64,000 nt of DNA from Caldilineales bacterium. GTDB lineage: Bacteria > Chloroflexota > Anaerolineae > J102. A program made the translations under genes and the position numbers. Under the pieces are notes generated by a model. That model worked only from the letters and a program-made list of their open reading frames with translations, made no database searches and was not told the DNA's origin. Below, one piece after another: positions 51,042 through 60,158 of this stretch. The DNA lies in assembly GCA_019695115.1 (NCBI GenBank), contig JAIBAP010000015.1, positions 34,855 through 98,854 of the forward strand. Reading direction: 5' to 3'. Numbering within the stretch: the first letter of the stretch is position 1; the number at the start of each line of letters is the position of its first letter.

Positions 51042-52223
51042 ATGTCTACACTCAAAGGCTCCATCGCCATCGTCGGCATCGGTGAGGTTCCGACCGGCCG
51101 CTTTCCTGAGCGCAGCGCCATCGAATGCGCGCTGACCGCGGCCAGAGAGGCTATCCTCGACGCCGGCATCCGCAAGGACGAGATTGACACCGTCATCCCC
51201 ACCGCCGCCCTCTGCAGCGCCGCCTTCAACACCGACCTGGTGACGGGGCGCATTGTCGAGGAGCTAGGGCTGCGCGTGCGCAACAACATGCAGCTGTTCG
51301 CCGGCGGCGCCACCAGCTCGATCATGCTCAAAGTGGCGGCCGGGCTGATTGCCGCCGGCGTCTCGCGCACGATCCTGTTCGTGCACGCCGACAAGCTGGG
51401 CACTTCCATTTCCGGGCAGGAGGGGATTGACCTCTTTTCGACGGCGGGGATTTCCAAAGAGTGGGAAGTCCCCTACGGGATGCACTATTCGGCGGTCGCC
51501 GGGCTGATCACGCAGCGCTACATGTTCGAGACCGGCACAACCGCCGCGCAGGTGGCGTCGGTCTGCGTCTCCAACCGCAAGTGGGCCGAGGGGAACCCCC
51601 ACGCCATGTTCCGCACCCCGCTCACCATCGAAAAAGTCCTGGCCTCCAAGATGCTGTCTTCGCCCCTGCACGCCTACGAGTCCAACATGCTGGCCGACGG
51701 CGGCGCCGCCTTCATCGTCACTGCGGCCGAGCGGGCGCGGGAGCTGGCGGGCCGGCCGGTCTATCTGCTGGGAGAAGGCTCGCGCGTCACCCATTTTGCC
51801 CTGTCGCAGGAGCCGGACCTCACCCGCTTTGGCTATGCCGAGGCGGCGGCCGAGGCCTTTGCGATGGCCGGCCTGTCGCCGGCCGACATCCACCTGGCCG
51901 AAATCTACGATTCCTACCCCGTTTTCCAGCTGATCGCCCTGGAAGAGCTGGGCCTGTGCCGGCGGGGCGAGGCGGGCGCCTTTGTCATGGCCGGGCAGAC
52001 GTGGCCCGGCGGCCGGCTGCCCATGACCACCAACGGCGGCATGTTGTCGCAGGGGCATACGGGGGCCGGCGGCGGCATCGCCATCCTGGTCGAGGCCGCC
52101 CGGCAGTTGATGGGCAAAGCCGGAGCGCGCCAGGTTCCCGCTGCCCGCTTCGCCGTGGAAACGGCCACCGGCGGCACGTATGTGGATGCGCACGTCACCA
52201 TCCTGGGCAACGAGATCCCGTAA
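51042..52223 (+). CDS. SCP2-type thiolase-like protein (candidate retro-aldolase)
   Basis: This 393-residue protein has a thiolase fold: IAIVGIGEVPTGRFPERSAI, NNMQLFAGGATSSIMLKVAA, ADGGAAFIVTAAERA, AEIYDSYPVFQLIALEELG and TNGGMLSQGHTGAGGG. The nucleophilic Cys of true thiolases is absent (the segment reads LFAGGATSS). Cys-less SCP2 thiolases paired with DUF35 proteins act as aldolases in steroid side-chain removal (Ltp2-ChsH2). The DUF35 gene follows by 23 bp. The aldolase role is inferred. Confidence 0.85.
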   Translation: MSTLKGSIAIVGIGEVPTGRFPERSAIECALTAAREAILDAGIRKDEIDTVIPTAALCSAAFNTDLVTGRIVEELGLRVRNNMQLFAGGATSSIMLKVAAGLIAAGVSRTILFVHADKLGTSISGQEGIDLFSTAGISKEWEVPYGMHYSAVAGLITQRYMFETGTTAAQVASVCVSNRKWAEGNPHAMFRTPLTIEKVLASKMLSSPLHAYESNMLADGGAAFIVTAAERARELAGRPVYLLGEGSRVTHFALSQEPDLTRFGYAEAAAEAFAMAGLSPADIHLAEIYDSYPVFQLIALEELGLCRRGEAGAFVMAGQTWPGGRLPMTTNGGMLSQGHTGAGGGIAILVEAARQLMGKAGARQVPAARFAVETATGGTYVDAHVTILGNEIP

Positions 52224-52246
52224 CGCGTTTCTGAGCGAGAGTCAAG

Positions 52247-52657
52247 ATGAGTCAAAAACCGGTTCCTCCCATTGACCCCTGGACCGCGCCATACTGGACG
52301 GCCGCCCGTGAGCACAGGCTGCTGATCCAGCGGTGCACCGTCTGCGGCAAACACATCTTCTATCCGCGGCGCAGCTGCCCGTTCTGCTTTGCCGACGAGG
52401 TGGCGTGGGTGGAGGCCAGCGGCCGCGGCCAGATCGTGGCCTTTTCGGTTGTGCAGAACAACGCCCCCTCCGCCTTTGCGGCCGACATGCCCTTTGTCAT
52501 CGCCATTGTGCGGCTAGAGGAAGGGGTGCAGATGATGACCAACATCGTGGAGTGCGAGCTGGACGCGCTGCACAGCGAGATGCCGGTGACGGTCACGTTC
52601 GAGCAGCTGACCGAGACGGTGACGCTGCCCAAGTTCAAACCGCTGACGGCGCCTTGA
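52247..52657 (+). CDS. DUF35 Zn-ribbon/OB-fold protein
   Basis: This 136-residue protein has a rubredoxin-like zinc ribbon (RCTVCGK and SCPFC) followed by an OB fold (GRGQIVAFSVVQNNAP, FVIAIVRLEEGVQMMTNIV). Family members bind SCP2-type thiolases and are required for aldolase or hydratase activity. It lies between the thiolase-like gene and the MaoC gene. Confidence 0.92.
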   Translation: MSQKPVPPIDPWTAPYWTAAREHRLLIQRCTVCGKHIFYPRRSCPFCFADEVAWVEASGRGQIVAFSVVQNNAPSAFAADMPFVIAIVRLEEGVQMMTNIVECELDALHSEMPVTVTFEQLTETVTLPKFKPLTAP

Positions 52658-52678
52658 ACGATTTGTCTGGAGGATGGT

Positions 52679-53131
52679 ATGCCTGAGAAATACTGGAACG
52701 ACTTCACGGTCGGCGAGACCTTCAAGAGCATGGCGATTACCGTCACCGAGACGCATGTGGTGACCTGGGCGGGGTTGACCATGGATTTCTACCCGCTGCA
52801 CATGGACGCCGAATATGCGGCGCAGACGCCGTTCAAGCAGCGGGTGGTGCACGGGCCGCTGACCTTTGCCCTGGCGGTGGGGCTGATGGGGATGACGGGC
52901 GAGGCCAAAGACGCGGTCATCGCCTGGCTCGGCGTGGACAACATGCGCATCCCCGCCCCGGTGTTCATCGGCGATACGATCAAGCTGCGGGCCGAGGTGA
53001 CGGAGTTGAAGGAGACGAAGCGGCCGGCGCAGGGCTTCTGCCGCATGCGCTACCAGGTCAGCAACCAGCGTGACGAGGTGGTGATGGAATTCGACATGAA
53101 CTTCCTCATGCACAGGCGAGAGACAGCATGA
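52679..53131 (+). CDS. MaoC-like enoyl-CoA hydratase
   Basis: This 150-residue hotdog-fold protein has the hydratase-2 motif YPLHMDAEYAAQTPFKQRVVHGPL with the Asp and His catalytic pair, then SDTI-like IGDTIKLRAEVTELKETKR. It would add water to a 2-enoyl-CoA. GGAGG before the ATG supports the start. It overlaps the second dehydrogenase by 4 bp. Confidence 0.92.
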   Translation: MPEKYWNDFTVGETFKSMAITVTETHVVTWAGLTMDFYPLHMDAEYAAQTPFKQRVVHGPLTFALAVGLMGMTGEAKDAVIAWLGVDNMRIPAPVFIGDTIKLRAEVTELKETKRPAQGFCRMRYQVSNQRDEVVMEFDMNFLMHRRETA

Positions 53132-54261
53132 ACAGCCCCGTAGACACCGAACAGGTTCGCCAGCTGACGCGGGCGTTTGTCGAGCAGGAGATCCCAGTCG
53201 AGCTGGCCCGGCAGATTGACCGGCAGGATAGCTACCCCGCCGAGTTGCTGCGCAAGTTCAGCGCCACCGGCCTGTGGGGGGTCAACATCGCCGCAGAGTA
53301 CGGCGGCCTGGGCGGCCGTTCGGTGGACGCCATGCCCATCTACGAGGAGCTTTCGCGCCGCCTGCCGGTGCTGGCCTGGGTGATCGGCAACATCATGCTT
53401 TACGGCAACGACATCATCGGCGTGAACGGCAGCGAGGCGCAGCGGCAGAAATTCCTGCCGGCGCTGGCCGAGGGCAGGCTGCGCTTCAGCTTCGCCCTGA
53501 CCGAGCCGGGCGCCGGTTCGGACGCGGCCAATCTCAGCACGAAGGCGGTCTATCGGGATGGGGCGTATTGGATCACTGGCAGCAAGCTGTTCATCACCGG
53601 GGCGGGGGTCAGCGATGTGGTGGTGACGCTGACGCGCACCGACGCCGCCCGCTACCGGGGGATTACCGCCTTTCTGGTGGATACGGCCACGCCCGGCTTC
53701 AGCGCCAGCCCGCTGGAGAAGCTCGGGTATCACGGCTCCAACACCTGCGCCGTCTACTATGACCAGGTGCGCGTGGCCGAGGACGAGATTCTGGGCGGGC
53801 CAGCCTGCCTGAACCAGGGCTGGCAGCAGATGGTGATGCTGCTCAACGCCGAACGGCTGGCGCTGTCGGCGTGCGCATTGGGCATCGCCCAGGGCGCGCT
53901 GGATGAGACGATTGCCTTCGCCAGGGAGCGGTATGGGAGCGGCAACCCGCGTTTTCAGTCCATCCAGCACACCATCGTGGACATGGCGACCGAACTGGAA
54001 GCGGCGCGCCGCCTGGCCTATCACGCCGCCCAATTGGAGCGGGAAGGCCGCGACTGCCTGAAGGAAACGTCCATGTCCAAATACTTCGCCTCGGAGACGG
54101 CCAAGAAAATTGCCCTGCGCGGCATTGACATCCTGGGCGCGGAAGGCGGCTCGACGCAGTACGATGTGCAACGCTACCTGCGCGATGTGCTGGTGCTGTG
54201 CATCGGCGGCGGCGCGACCCAAATCCAGAAAAACATCATCGCCAAAGTCATGGCGCTGTGA
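53128..54261 (+). CDS. Acyl-CoA dehydrogenase (catalytic type)
   Basis: This FAD enzyme of 377 residues is intact: FSFALTEPGAGSDAANLSTKA, FLVDTATPGFSASPLEKLG, AERLALSACALGIAQGALDE with a Glu at the isovaleryl-type catalytic position, and RYLRDVLVLCIGGGATQIQKN. The MCAD-type Glu is Gly, as expected when the base lies earlier. It is probably the active partner of the degenerate dehydrogenase at 49887. ATGA overlap with the MaoC gene. Confidence 0.92.
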   Translation: MNSPVDTEQVRQLTRAFVEQEIPVELARQIDRQDSYPAELLRKFSATGLWGVNIAAEYGGLGGRSVDAMPIYEELSRRLPVLAWVIGNIMLYGNDIIGVNGSEAQRQKFLPALAEGRLRFSFALTEPGAGSDAANLSTKAVYRDGAYWITGSKLFITGAGVSDVVVTLTRTDAARYRGITAFLVDTATPGFSASPLEKLGYHGSNTCAVYYDQVRVAEDEILGGPACLNQGWQQMVMLLNAERLALSACALGIAQGALDETIAFARERYGSGNPRFQSIQHTIVDMATELEAARRLAYHAAQLEREGRDCLKETSMSKYFASETAKKIALRGIDILGAEGGSTQYDVQRYLRDVLVLCIGGGATQIQKNIIAKVMAL

Positions 54262-54269
54262 CATCACCG

Positions 54270-54863
54270 ATGAACGATTTAGACCAGGCCAACCGCGAGC
54301 GCATCTTCGTCGCCGCCAAAACGCTGTTCAGCCGCTACGGCTTCAGAAAGACGACGGTGGACGAGATCGCCGAGCAGGCCAACATTTCCAAGCGCACGAT
54401 GTACAAGGTCTTTCGCAGCAAAGAGCAGATCCTGGCCGAACTCGTCGTCTTCGAGGCGCTGAAATTCCGCCGCTTCTGCATGAGCCAACTCAAGGCACAG
54501 CCAGACCCGCTGCGCAAAGTCGAGACGCTGTGCAACCTGACCAACAACTACTTCAACGAATTCCCCTTCCTCGGCCGCGTCATGGCCGACGATGAACGCC
54601 TGTTCAAGCCGTTCCTGGGCGAGCAGGTGCATCTGGTCGAGGGGGGCATTCGCGAGATCGTCACCAACCTGTTGAGCGAAGGCTTGCAGGCCGGCGCGTT
54701 CCGCGAGATGAACGTGCCCGATGTCGCCGAGAACATCCTGGCCCTGATGCGCACGTTCGCCTATCACCAGGAACTCAAGCCGGGCAACACGGAGTGGGTC
54801 TCGTTTATTCTGCACGCCATTCAGAAGGAAGGCGTGGTTCATTTGTCGGCCCCTGCCACCTGA
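54270..54863 (+). CDS. TetR-family regulator of the catabolic cluster
   Basis: This 197-residue regulator has a TetR helix-turn-helix: RIFVAAKTLFSRYGFRKTTV, then DEIAEQANISKRTMYKVFRSKEQIL. The C-terminal part is an unclassified ligand domain. It lies inside the acyl-CoA gene cluster, 9 bp after a dehydrogenase, so an acyl-CoA ligand is likely. The ATG at 54270 begins the conserved part. Confidence 0.92.
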   Translation: MNDLDQANRERIFVAAKTLFSRYGFRKTTVDEIAEQANISKRTMYKVFRSKEQILAELVVFEALKFRRFCMSQLKAQPDPLRKVETLCNLTNNYFNEFPFLGRVMADDERLFKPFLGEQVHLVEGGIREIVTNLLSEGLQAGAFREMNVPDVAENILALMRTFAYHQELKPGNTEWVSFILHAIQKEGVVHLSAPAT

Positions 54864-54956
54864 CAATTTCGGCGGAGTCGAGCACGCCCACGTGCGGGTT
54901 TCTGTACCCAAACCGCACCTGGGATGCTGACTCCGCTATGCCAAAAGGAGATGATG

Positions 54957-55724
54957 ATGGATGTTTCATACTTGAGATTAGATGGAAAAGTTGCGCTGAT
55001 CACCGGCGGCAGCCGGGGGATCGGCAAGGCCATCGCCCTGGCTTTTGCCGAGGCGGGGGCGGACATCGCCATCAGCGGCCGCAAACAGGCCGGGCTGGAC
55101 GCCGTCGCCGCCGAAATCCAGCAGCTGGGGCGCCGCGCCCTGGCCGTGACCGCCCACAACCGCGAAGCCGCCGATCTGCGCAACCTGATCGAGCGGGTGC
55201 AGCAGGAATACGGCCGCCTTGACATCCTGGTCAACAACGCCGCCACCAACCCGGTCATGGCCCCGCTGGTCGAGATCGAAGAAAACGTCTTCGACATGAT
55301 CATGACCACCAACCTGAAAGGGTACTTTCTGCTCTCGCAGCTGGCGGCGCGCATGATGATCGCGCAGGGCGGCAACGGGCACATCCTCAACATCTCCTCG
55401 GTGGGCGGCGTCAGCCCCGACCGGGGCTTAGGCCCCTACTGCATCAGCAAGGCGGCGATCAACATGCTCACCCGCATGTTGGCCGTCGAACTGGGCGACT
55501 ACAACATCCGCGTCAATGCCCTGGCGCCGGGCGTGGTGCAGACCCACTTCAGCCGGGCCTTGTGGAGCAACGAAGCCTTGATGGCGCAGGAAATGAAGCA
55601 CATGCCGCTCAAGCGCATCGCCCAACCCGAAGAAGTGGCCCGCATGGCCCTGACCCTGGTCTCCGACGCGGCCGCTTACATCACCGGCCAGATCATCATC
55701 ATGGACGGCGGCAGCTCGCTGTAG
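54957..55724 (+). CDS. Short-chain dehydrogenase/reductase
   Basis: This NAD(P)-dependent oxidoreductase has about 255 residues. Motifs are LITGGSRGIGKAIALAF, DILVNNAATNPVMAP, ILNISSVGG, the catalytic YCISK and RVNALAPGVVQTHF. Three consecutive ATGs follow AAAAGGAG; the third (54957) has the best spacing. It likely oxidises a hydroxyacyl intermediate or a ring alcohol. Confidence 0.9.
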   Translation: MDVSYLRLDGKVALITGGSRGIGKAIALAFAEAGADIAISGRKQAGLDAVAAEIQQLGRRALAVTAHNREAADLRNLIERVQQEYGRLDILVNNAATNPVMAPLVEIEENVFDMIMTTNLKGYFLLSQLAARMMIAQGGNGHILNISSVGGVSPDRGLGPYCISKAAINMLTRMLAVELGDYNIRVNALAPGVVQTHFSRALWSNEALMAQEMKHMPLKRIAQPEEVARMALTLVSDAAAYITGQIIIMDGGSSL

Positions 55725-55762
55725 CCACCGCTTGACTGCGACTTTCACGAGGAAAAACAACG

Positions 55763-57382
55763 ATGAACGCAAACGAATACGATGTCATTGTCATCGGCGC
55801 CGGCGTGGCCGGCCTGGGCGCCGCGGCCCTGCTGGCCCAAGATTTCGGCAAGAAGGTTCTGGTGCTGGAACGCGCCCCCTTCATCGGCGGCCGCACCCTG
55901 TCCTACGTGGGCAAGGGCAACAAGGTCATCGCCGACGGCGTCGAGATGGACGCCGAGCAGTTCCGGCGCTCGCTGCCCTTTGCCAGCTGCTATCTGGGCA
56001 AGTGCACGCCCGACCTCGAGACGATCTTCGCGCGCGGGCTGCTGGACGGGCGCACCTTCGAGGCCGGGGGGCATGGCCTGTTCTGGGGCAACCGCAGCCG
56101 CGCCCATCACCTGCTCGACCACCTGGGCCAGTTCGTCAACATGCCGCTGAACGAGGGCCTGGGCTTCATCGAATGGCAGGGCGAAGGCGAGGACGGCCGG
56201 GGCAAGCCCGGCCTCCCCTATCAGGTCGAAAGAGGCAAGCCCTACCCGTGGATGAGCCAGGAGGGCTTCACGAAAACGATGGAGCAGCTGGCCAGCATGG
56301 GCGCAACCACCTTTGCCGACATGGCCCGCCTGATGACGACCTCGTTGCAGGACTGGCTCGACCAGCGGCCCATGCACCCCGAAGCCTACAACTACATCAA
56401 GGTCCTGGCCGCCTCGCAGACGGCGCAAGCCGAACCGGCCATGACGCCCGCCGGCGATTTTCTGGGCTACATGGCCATCGCCCGCCCCATCCGCATGAAC
56501 CTGATCACCGGCTCGGTGGCCACGGCGGACGAACCGGGCTGCATCGCCATCCCCCAGGCCATGGAACGGACGCTGCTGGCGCACGGCGGCAAGGTGCTGC
56601 GCGAGGCGCCCGTGCAGGAAGTGATCATCGAGGATGGCCGCGTCAGGGGCGTGCAGGCAAAGGTGAACGGCCAGATGCAAACCTTCAGCGCCGCCGCCGT
56701 CATCTGCACCATCCCGCCCAAATACATCTTCAAGGTGCTGCCCAAAGAGCCATTTCCCCAAGATTGGGTCAACCTGCTCGAAAAGGAGTTCTGGGGCGCC
56801 GGCCTGCTGACCGGCTGGGCCGGGACGAAGCGCAGCCTCTGGCAGGACATCGGCCTCGACGACCGCAGCTTCGTCTACATGCCCGGCGTGATCCAGGGCG
56901 AAGGCTACATCGGCGCCGTGGATATGGTGATGTGCGAATTCACCGCCTGGGGCAACCGCACCGCCAAACGCGGGCCGCAGGGCAAGTACGAATACCTCTT
57001 CTCCACGGCGCTGACCGACAAGGAGATGCGGGATCGGGACAGGGTCAACCGGGTGATCGAGCTGTGCGAAAACTGGGCCCGCGCCACCTTCCCCACCTGG
57101 GACGAGGACGTGGAGTTCCTGATGTGGACGCCCGGTCCCGAAGCGTATGGCCTCTGGCGGCCGATCGGCGCCGAAAGGCCGGACGTGGCATCGCCCTGGG
57201 TGGAGGGGCTTTACTTCGCTGGCGACCAGTACGGCCAGCGGCTGTGGGGCGGCGGCGTGGACGGCGCTTCGCTCTCGGCCGTGCTGTGCGTGGACAGCAT
57301 GATGGGGACGAACTACGAAGAGTCCATCTTCCCCTGGTATCACCGCGGCATCCCGGCGCTGCAAGACCTGGGTCAGGAGTAA
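55763..57382 (+). CDS. FAD-dependent oxidoreductase (phytoene dehydrogenase-like)
   Basis: This 539-residue flavoprotein has the dinucleotide motif VIVIGAGVAGLGAAALLA at residues 9-26, then LERAPFIGGRTLS. The C-terminal FAD motif is GLYFAGDQYGQRLWGGGVDGAS in two parts. It resembles the NAD(P)/FAD oxidoreductases that desaturate isoprenoid or cyclic substrates. GAGG lies before the ATG. The substrate is unknown. Confidence 0.87.
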   Translation: MNANEYDVIVIGAGVAGLGAAALLAQDFGKKVLVLERAPFIGGRTLSYVGKGNKVIADGVEMDAEQFRRSLPFASCYLGKCTPDLETIFARGLLDGRTFEAGGHGLFWGNRSRAHHLLDHLGQFVNMPLNEGLGFIEWQGEGEDGRGKPGLPYQVERGKPYPWMSQEGFTKTMEQLASMGATTFADMARLMTTSLQDWLDQRPMHPEAYNYIKVLAASQTAQAEPAMTPAGDFLGYMAIARPIRMNLITGSVATADEPGCIAIPQAMERTLLAHGGKVLREAPVQEVIIEDGRVRGVQAKVNGQMQTFSAAAVICTIPPKYIFKVLPKEPFPQDWVNLLEKEFWGAGLLTGWAGTKRSLWQDIGLDDRSFVYMPGVIQGEGYIGAVDMVMCEFTAWGNRTAKRGPQGKYEYLFSTALTDKEMRDRDRVNRVIELCENWARATFPTWDEDVEFLMWTPGPEAYGLWRPIGAERPDVASPWVEGLYFAGDQYGQRLWGGGVDGASLSAVLCVDSMMGTNYEESIFPWYHRGIPALQDLGQE

Positions 57383-57385
57383 ACA

Positions 57386-58816
57386 ATGGGCCTCAAGAGC
57401 GTTCAAGAATACAAAGAGAGCTTGAAAGACGGCCGCCTGGTCTATTACAAGGGCGAGCGCGTCGCGGATGTGACCACCCACCCCGACCTGTCGGTGTGCG
57501 TGAACACGATGGCGCTCGATTACGAGCTGGCCGAAGACCCGGCCTATCGCGACCTGGCCACGGTTTACGACGAAACCCTGGGCGAGCGCATCAACCGCTA
57601 CTACTACCGCCCCCAAAGCGGCGACGACCTGCTCAAGCAGTTCGATCTGATCGTCGCCTCGACCCGCATGGGCGACGGCTTCATCCCGCTGGCGCACGAC
57701 ATCGGCGCCGACGCGCTGAACGCCATCAGCATCACCGCCAGCGTGATGGGCAACCAGACCTATCTGGAGCGCATCGAGAACTACCGCACCTACCTGAAGC
57801 GGACCGACCTGGCCATCGTGACGGCGATGACCGATGTCAAGGGCAACCGCCTGCTGCGGCCATCCGACCCCCAACAGGCGCATCCCGATTACTACGTGCG
57901 CGTGGTGGACCGGAACGACGCCGGCATCGTCGTGCGCGGGGCCAAAATCCACATCACCGGGGCGCCGTACAGCAACGAGATTTTCGTCATTCCCAGCCGC
58001 GCCCTGGCGGCCGAGGATGCGGATTATGCCGTCGCCTTTGCCACGCCGGTCAACGCCCCGGGCATCAAGATGGTCGGGCGGCCGTTTCACGCCCACATCA
58101 CCCCGCTCGAATTCCCCAACAGCCGGCCCGTGCGCGTCCACACCGACGCCCTGATCATCTTCGACGATGTCTTCGTGCCCTGGGAGCGCGTCTTCCTGTG
58201 CGGCGAATGGCAGCACGCCGCCACCCTGGTGTACAACTTCGCCCTGATGCACCGGCGCACCGGCTGCGCCTACCGCATCCCCATGTCCGAGCAGTTTCTG
58301 GGCGTGGCGCAGGCCATCGCCGACTACAACGGCATCGCCAGCGCCCCGCACGTGCGCGAGAAAATCACCGACCTGGTCATCTACCTGGAGACGCTGCGCG
58401 CCCTCTCCCGCGCCGCCTGCCTCGACTTCATCACCTATGGCGGCATCGCCGTGCCCAACCCGATCAGCACCAACATCGCCAAGTATTACTTCGCCGACGA
58501 GTATCACAAAGTGGTCAAGATCGTGCAGGACCTGGCCGGGGGGCTGCTGGTGACGGCCCCCACGTACAAGGATTACCAGCTGCCGGAGCTGAGCGACGAC
58601 CTCGACAAATACCTCAGCGCCCGCACCGGTATCTCCACCGAACAGCGGCTGCGCATGTTCGACCTGATCCGGCGCATCACCGGGGCCGACCGCGAGACGA
58701 TTGCCCTGCACGGCGAAGGCTCGTTGCAAGCGCAGCGCATGACCATCCTGGCTGAGGCCCGCAAGACGATCGCCAGCTGTCAGAAGATGGTCGAGAAACA
58801 GGCCGAGATCGCGTGA
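57386..58816 (+). CDS. HpaB/4-hydroxybutyryl-CoA dehydratase-fold flavoprotein lacking cluster ligands
   Basis: This 476-residue protein aligns along its length with the 4-hydroxybutyryl-CoA dehydratase/HpaB family (YKESLKDGRLVYYKGERV, AIVTAMTDVKGNR, GIVVRGAKIHITGAPYSNE, IFDDVFVPWERVFLCGEW, VKIVQDLAGGLLVTAPT). By comparison from memory with clostridial AbfD, the two N-terminal cluster Cys are Pro and Asp here. The later His is kept but its Cys partner is shifted. A cluster-free flavin monooxygenase or hydratase is therefore more likely than a true dehydratase. Confidence 0.82.
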   Translation: MGLKSVQEYKESLKDGRLVYYKGERVADVTTHPDLSVCVNTMALDYELAEDPAYRDLATVYDETLGERINRYYYRPQSGDDLLKQFDLIVASTRMGDGFIPLAHDIGADALNAISITASVMGNQTYLERIENYRTYLKRTDLAIVTAMTDVKGNRLLRPSDPQQAHPDYYVRVVDRNDAGIVVRGAKIHITGAPYSNEIFVIPSRALAAEDADYAVAFATPVNAPGIKMVGRPFHAHITPLEFPNSRPVRVHTDALIIFDDVFVPWERVFLCGEWQHAATLVYNFALMHRRTGCAYRIPMSEQFLGVAQAIADYNGIASAPHVREKITDLVIYLETLRALSRAACLDFITYGGIAVPNPISTNIAKYYFADEYHKVVKIVQDLAGGLLVTAPTYKDYQLPELSDDLDKYLSARTGISTEQRLRMFDLIRRITGADRETIALHGEGSLQAQRMTILAEARKTIASCQKMVEKQAEIA

Positions 58817-59712
58817 AGATCGAAACCGACTTTACCCGGCTGATCGGCGTTGACTACCCCATCATCGGCGCCCCCATGTTCCTGATCAGCTACGAGGAGT
58901 ATGTCATCGCCCTGGCGCAGGCCGGGGCGTTGGGCGCGTTCCCGCTGCCCAACTACCGCACCACGGCCGATCTCGAACAGGCCCTGCGCACCATCCGCAG
59001 CGCCACCAACCGGCCGATCGGCGTCAACATCCATCTGTCCGGCCGTTTCCCGTGGCAGGAGCAGCTCAAGCTCTGCCTGGATGCGGGCGTCTCCTTTTTC
59101 ATCAGCTCGCTGGGCAACCCGGCCCTGATCCTGGACGATGTCCATGCCAACGGCGGGCTGGTGTTTGCCGACGTGATCTCGCTGGCGCAGGGGCTGAAGG
59201 CGCGGGATCGAGGGGCCGACGGCCTGATCGCCGTGGCCGCTGGCGCCGGCGGGCACTGCGGAACCATCCCCACCCTCGTCTTCGTCCCCTACCTGCGCCA
59301 GAAAACGGGGCTGCCGGTCGTCGCCGCCGGCGGGATCAGCACCGGGGAGCAGATGGCGGCGGCGCTGGCAGTGGGCGCCTGCGCCGTGATCGTCGGCACG
59401 CGCCTGATCGCCACGCCGGAGGCGCGGGCCGCCCCGGCCTACAAACAGGCGGTCATCGCCGCCGGGCCGGGCGACATCGTGACCACGGCTGAGATCACCG
59501 GCAACCCGGCCACCTGGCTGGCGGCCAGCATCGCCGACTTTCACGAGCGGCCGTCGGTCGAATCGAAGCGGTGGCGCGATTTCTGGAGCGCCGGCCAGAG
59601 CGTGGCCCAAACCGAAACGATCCAGCCGATCGCCGAGGTGGTGGCGGAGATGGCCGCAGGCTATCGGCAGGCCTGCCGCCGCTTGCAGCAGACTCTGGCG
59701 GGAGGAGAATGA
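58813..59712 (+). CDS. Nitronate monooxygenase/FabK-like NAD(P)H flavin oxidoreductase
   Basis: This 299-residue TIM-barrel FMN protein begins LIGVDYPIIGAPMFLISYEE. It has AVAAGAGGHCGTIPTLVFVP with the conserved His and PVVAAGGISTGEQMAAALAVGACAVIVGTRL, the FMN-phosphate site. In this setting it may reduce an enoyl group. The GTG start overlaps the previous stop (GTGA). Confidence 0.88.
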   Translation: MKIETDFTRLIGVDYPIIGAPMFLISYEEYVIALAQAGALGAFPLPNYRTTADLEQALRTIRSATNRPIGVNIHLSGRFPWQEQLKLCLDAGVSFFISSLGNPALILDDVHANGGLVFADVISLAQGLKARDRGADGLIAVAAGAGGHCGTIPTLVFVPYLRQKTGLPVVAAGGISTGEQMAAALAVGACAVIVGTRLIATPEARAAPAYKQAVIAAGPGDIVTTAEITGNPATWLAASIADFHERPSVESKRWRDFWSAGQSVAQTETIQPIAEVVAEMAAGYRQACRRLQQTLAGGE

Positions 59713-59714
59713 AC

Positions 59715-60158
59715 ATGACAGCGAACGAGCGTTACTACTTCCCCATTCAGGTGCGCTATGCCGACACCGACGCCCAGGGGCACGTCTTTTTTGGCAACTA
59801 TTTCACCTATTTCGACGAAGCGGCCGGCGGCTATTTCCGCGCCGTGGGCTTCCCCTGGGAAAAGCTGCCAGAAATGGGCCTGGACATCTTTTACGTGGAC
59901 GCCCAATGCCAGTACAAGGGGTCGGCCCGCTATGGCGAAAGGCTGCGCGTCTACGCCCGCGCCGAGCGCATCGGCAACACCAGCCTGACCATCGGCTGCC
60001 GCATCACGCCAGAGGGGGATGAGGCGACCATCGCCGAGGGGCGCATCACCGCCGTGATCGTCAACCCCCAAACCCGCCGCCCCGCCCGCCTGCCCGACGC
60101 CCTGCGCCAGGCCATTGCGGCGTTCGAAAAAGACAACGGAGACAACGATGACCACTGA
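59715..60158 (+). CDS. Hotdog-fold acyl-CoA thioesterase (4HBT family)
   Basis: This 147-residue thioesterase has the motif [25 protein letters not shown] with catalytic Asp, then [19 protein letters not shown]. It would release CoA from an acyl intermediate. GGAGGAG lies 7 nt before ATG 59715; an ATG at 59709 overlaps the previous stop. The next gene begins inside its end. Confidence 0.9.
   Translation: MTANERYYFPIQVRYADTDAQGHVFFGNYFTYFDEAAGGYFRAVGFPWEKLPEMGLDIFYVDAQCQYKGSARYGERLRVYARAERIGNTSLTIGCRITPEGDEATIAEGRITAVIVNPQTRRPARLPDALRQAIAAFEKDNGDNDDH

Noticed and set aside
55745..58729. A 994-residue open frame on the minus strand opposite the FAD oxidoreductase and HpaB-like genes
   Set aside because: It is a GC-rich antisense shadow: composition is His/Gly/Ala/Asp biased with no recognisable domain, while the plus-strand genes have clear motifs and ribosome sites.
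55732..58755. A 1007-residue open frame on the plus strand spanning two genes
   Set aside because: Its sequence is Arg/Pro/Gly-rich and lacks domains. It runs out of frame through two well-supported coding sequences.
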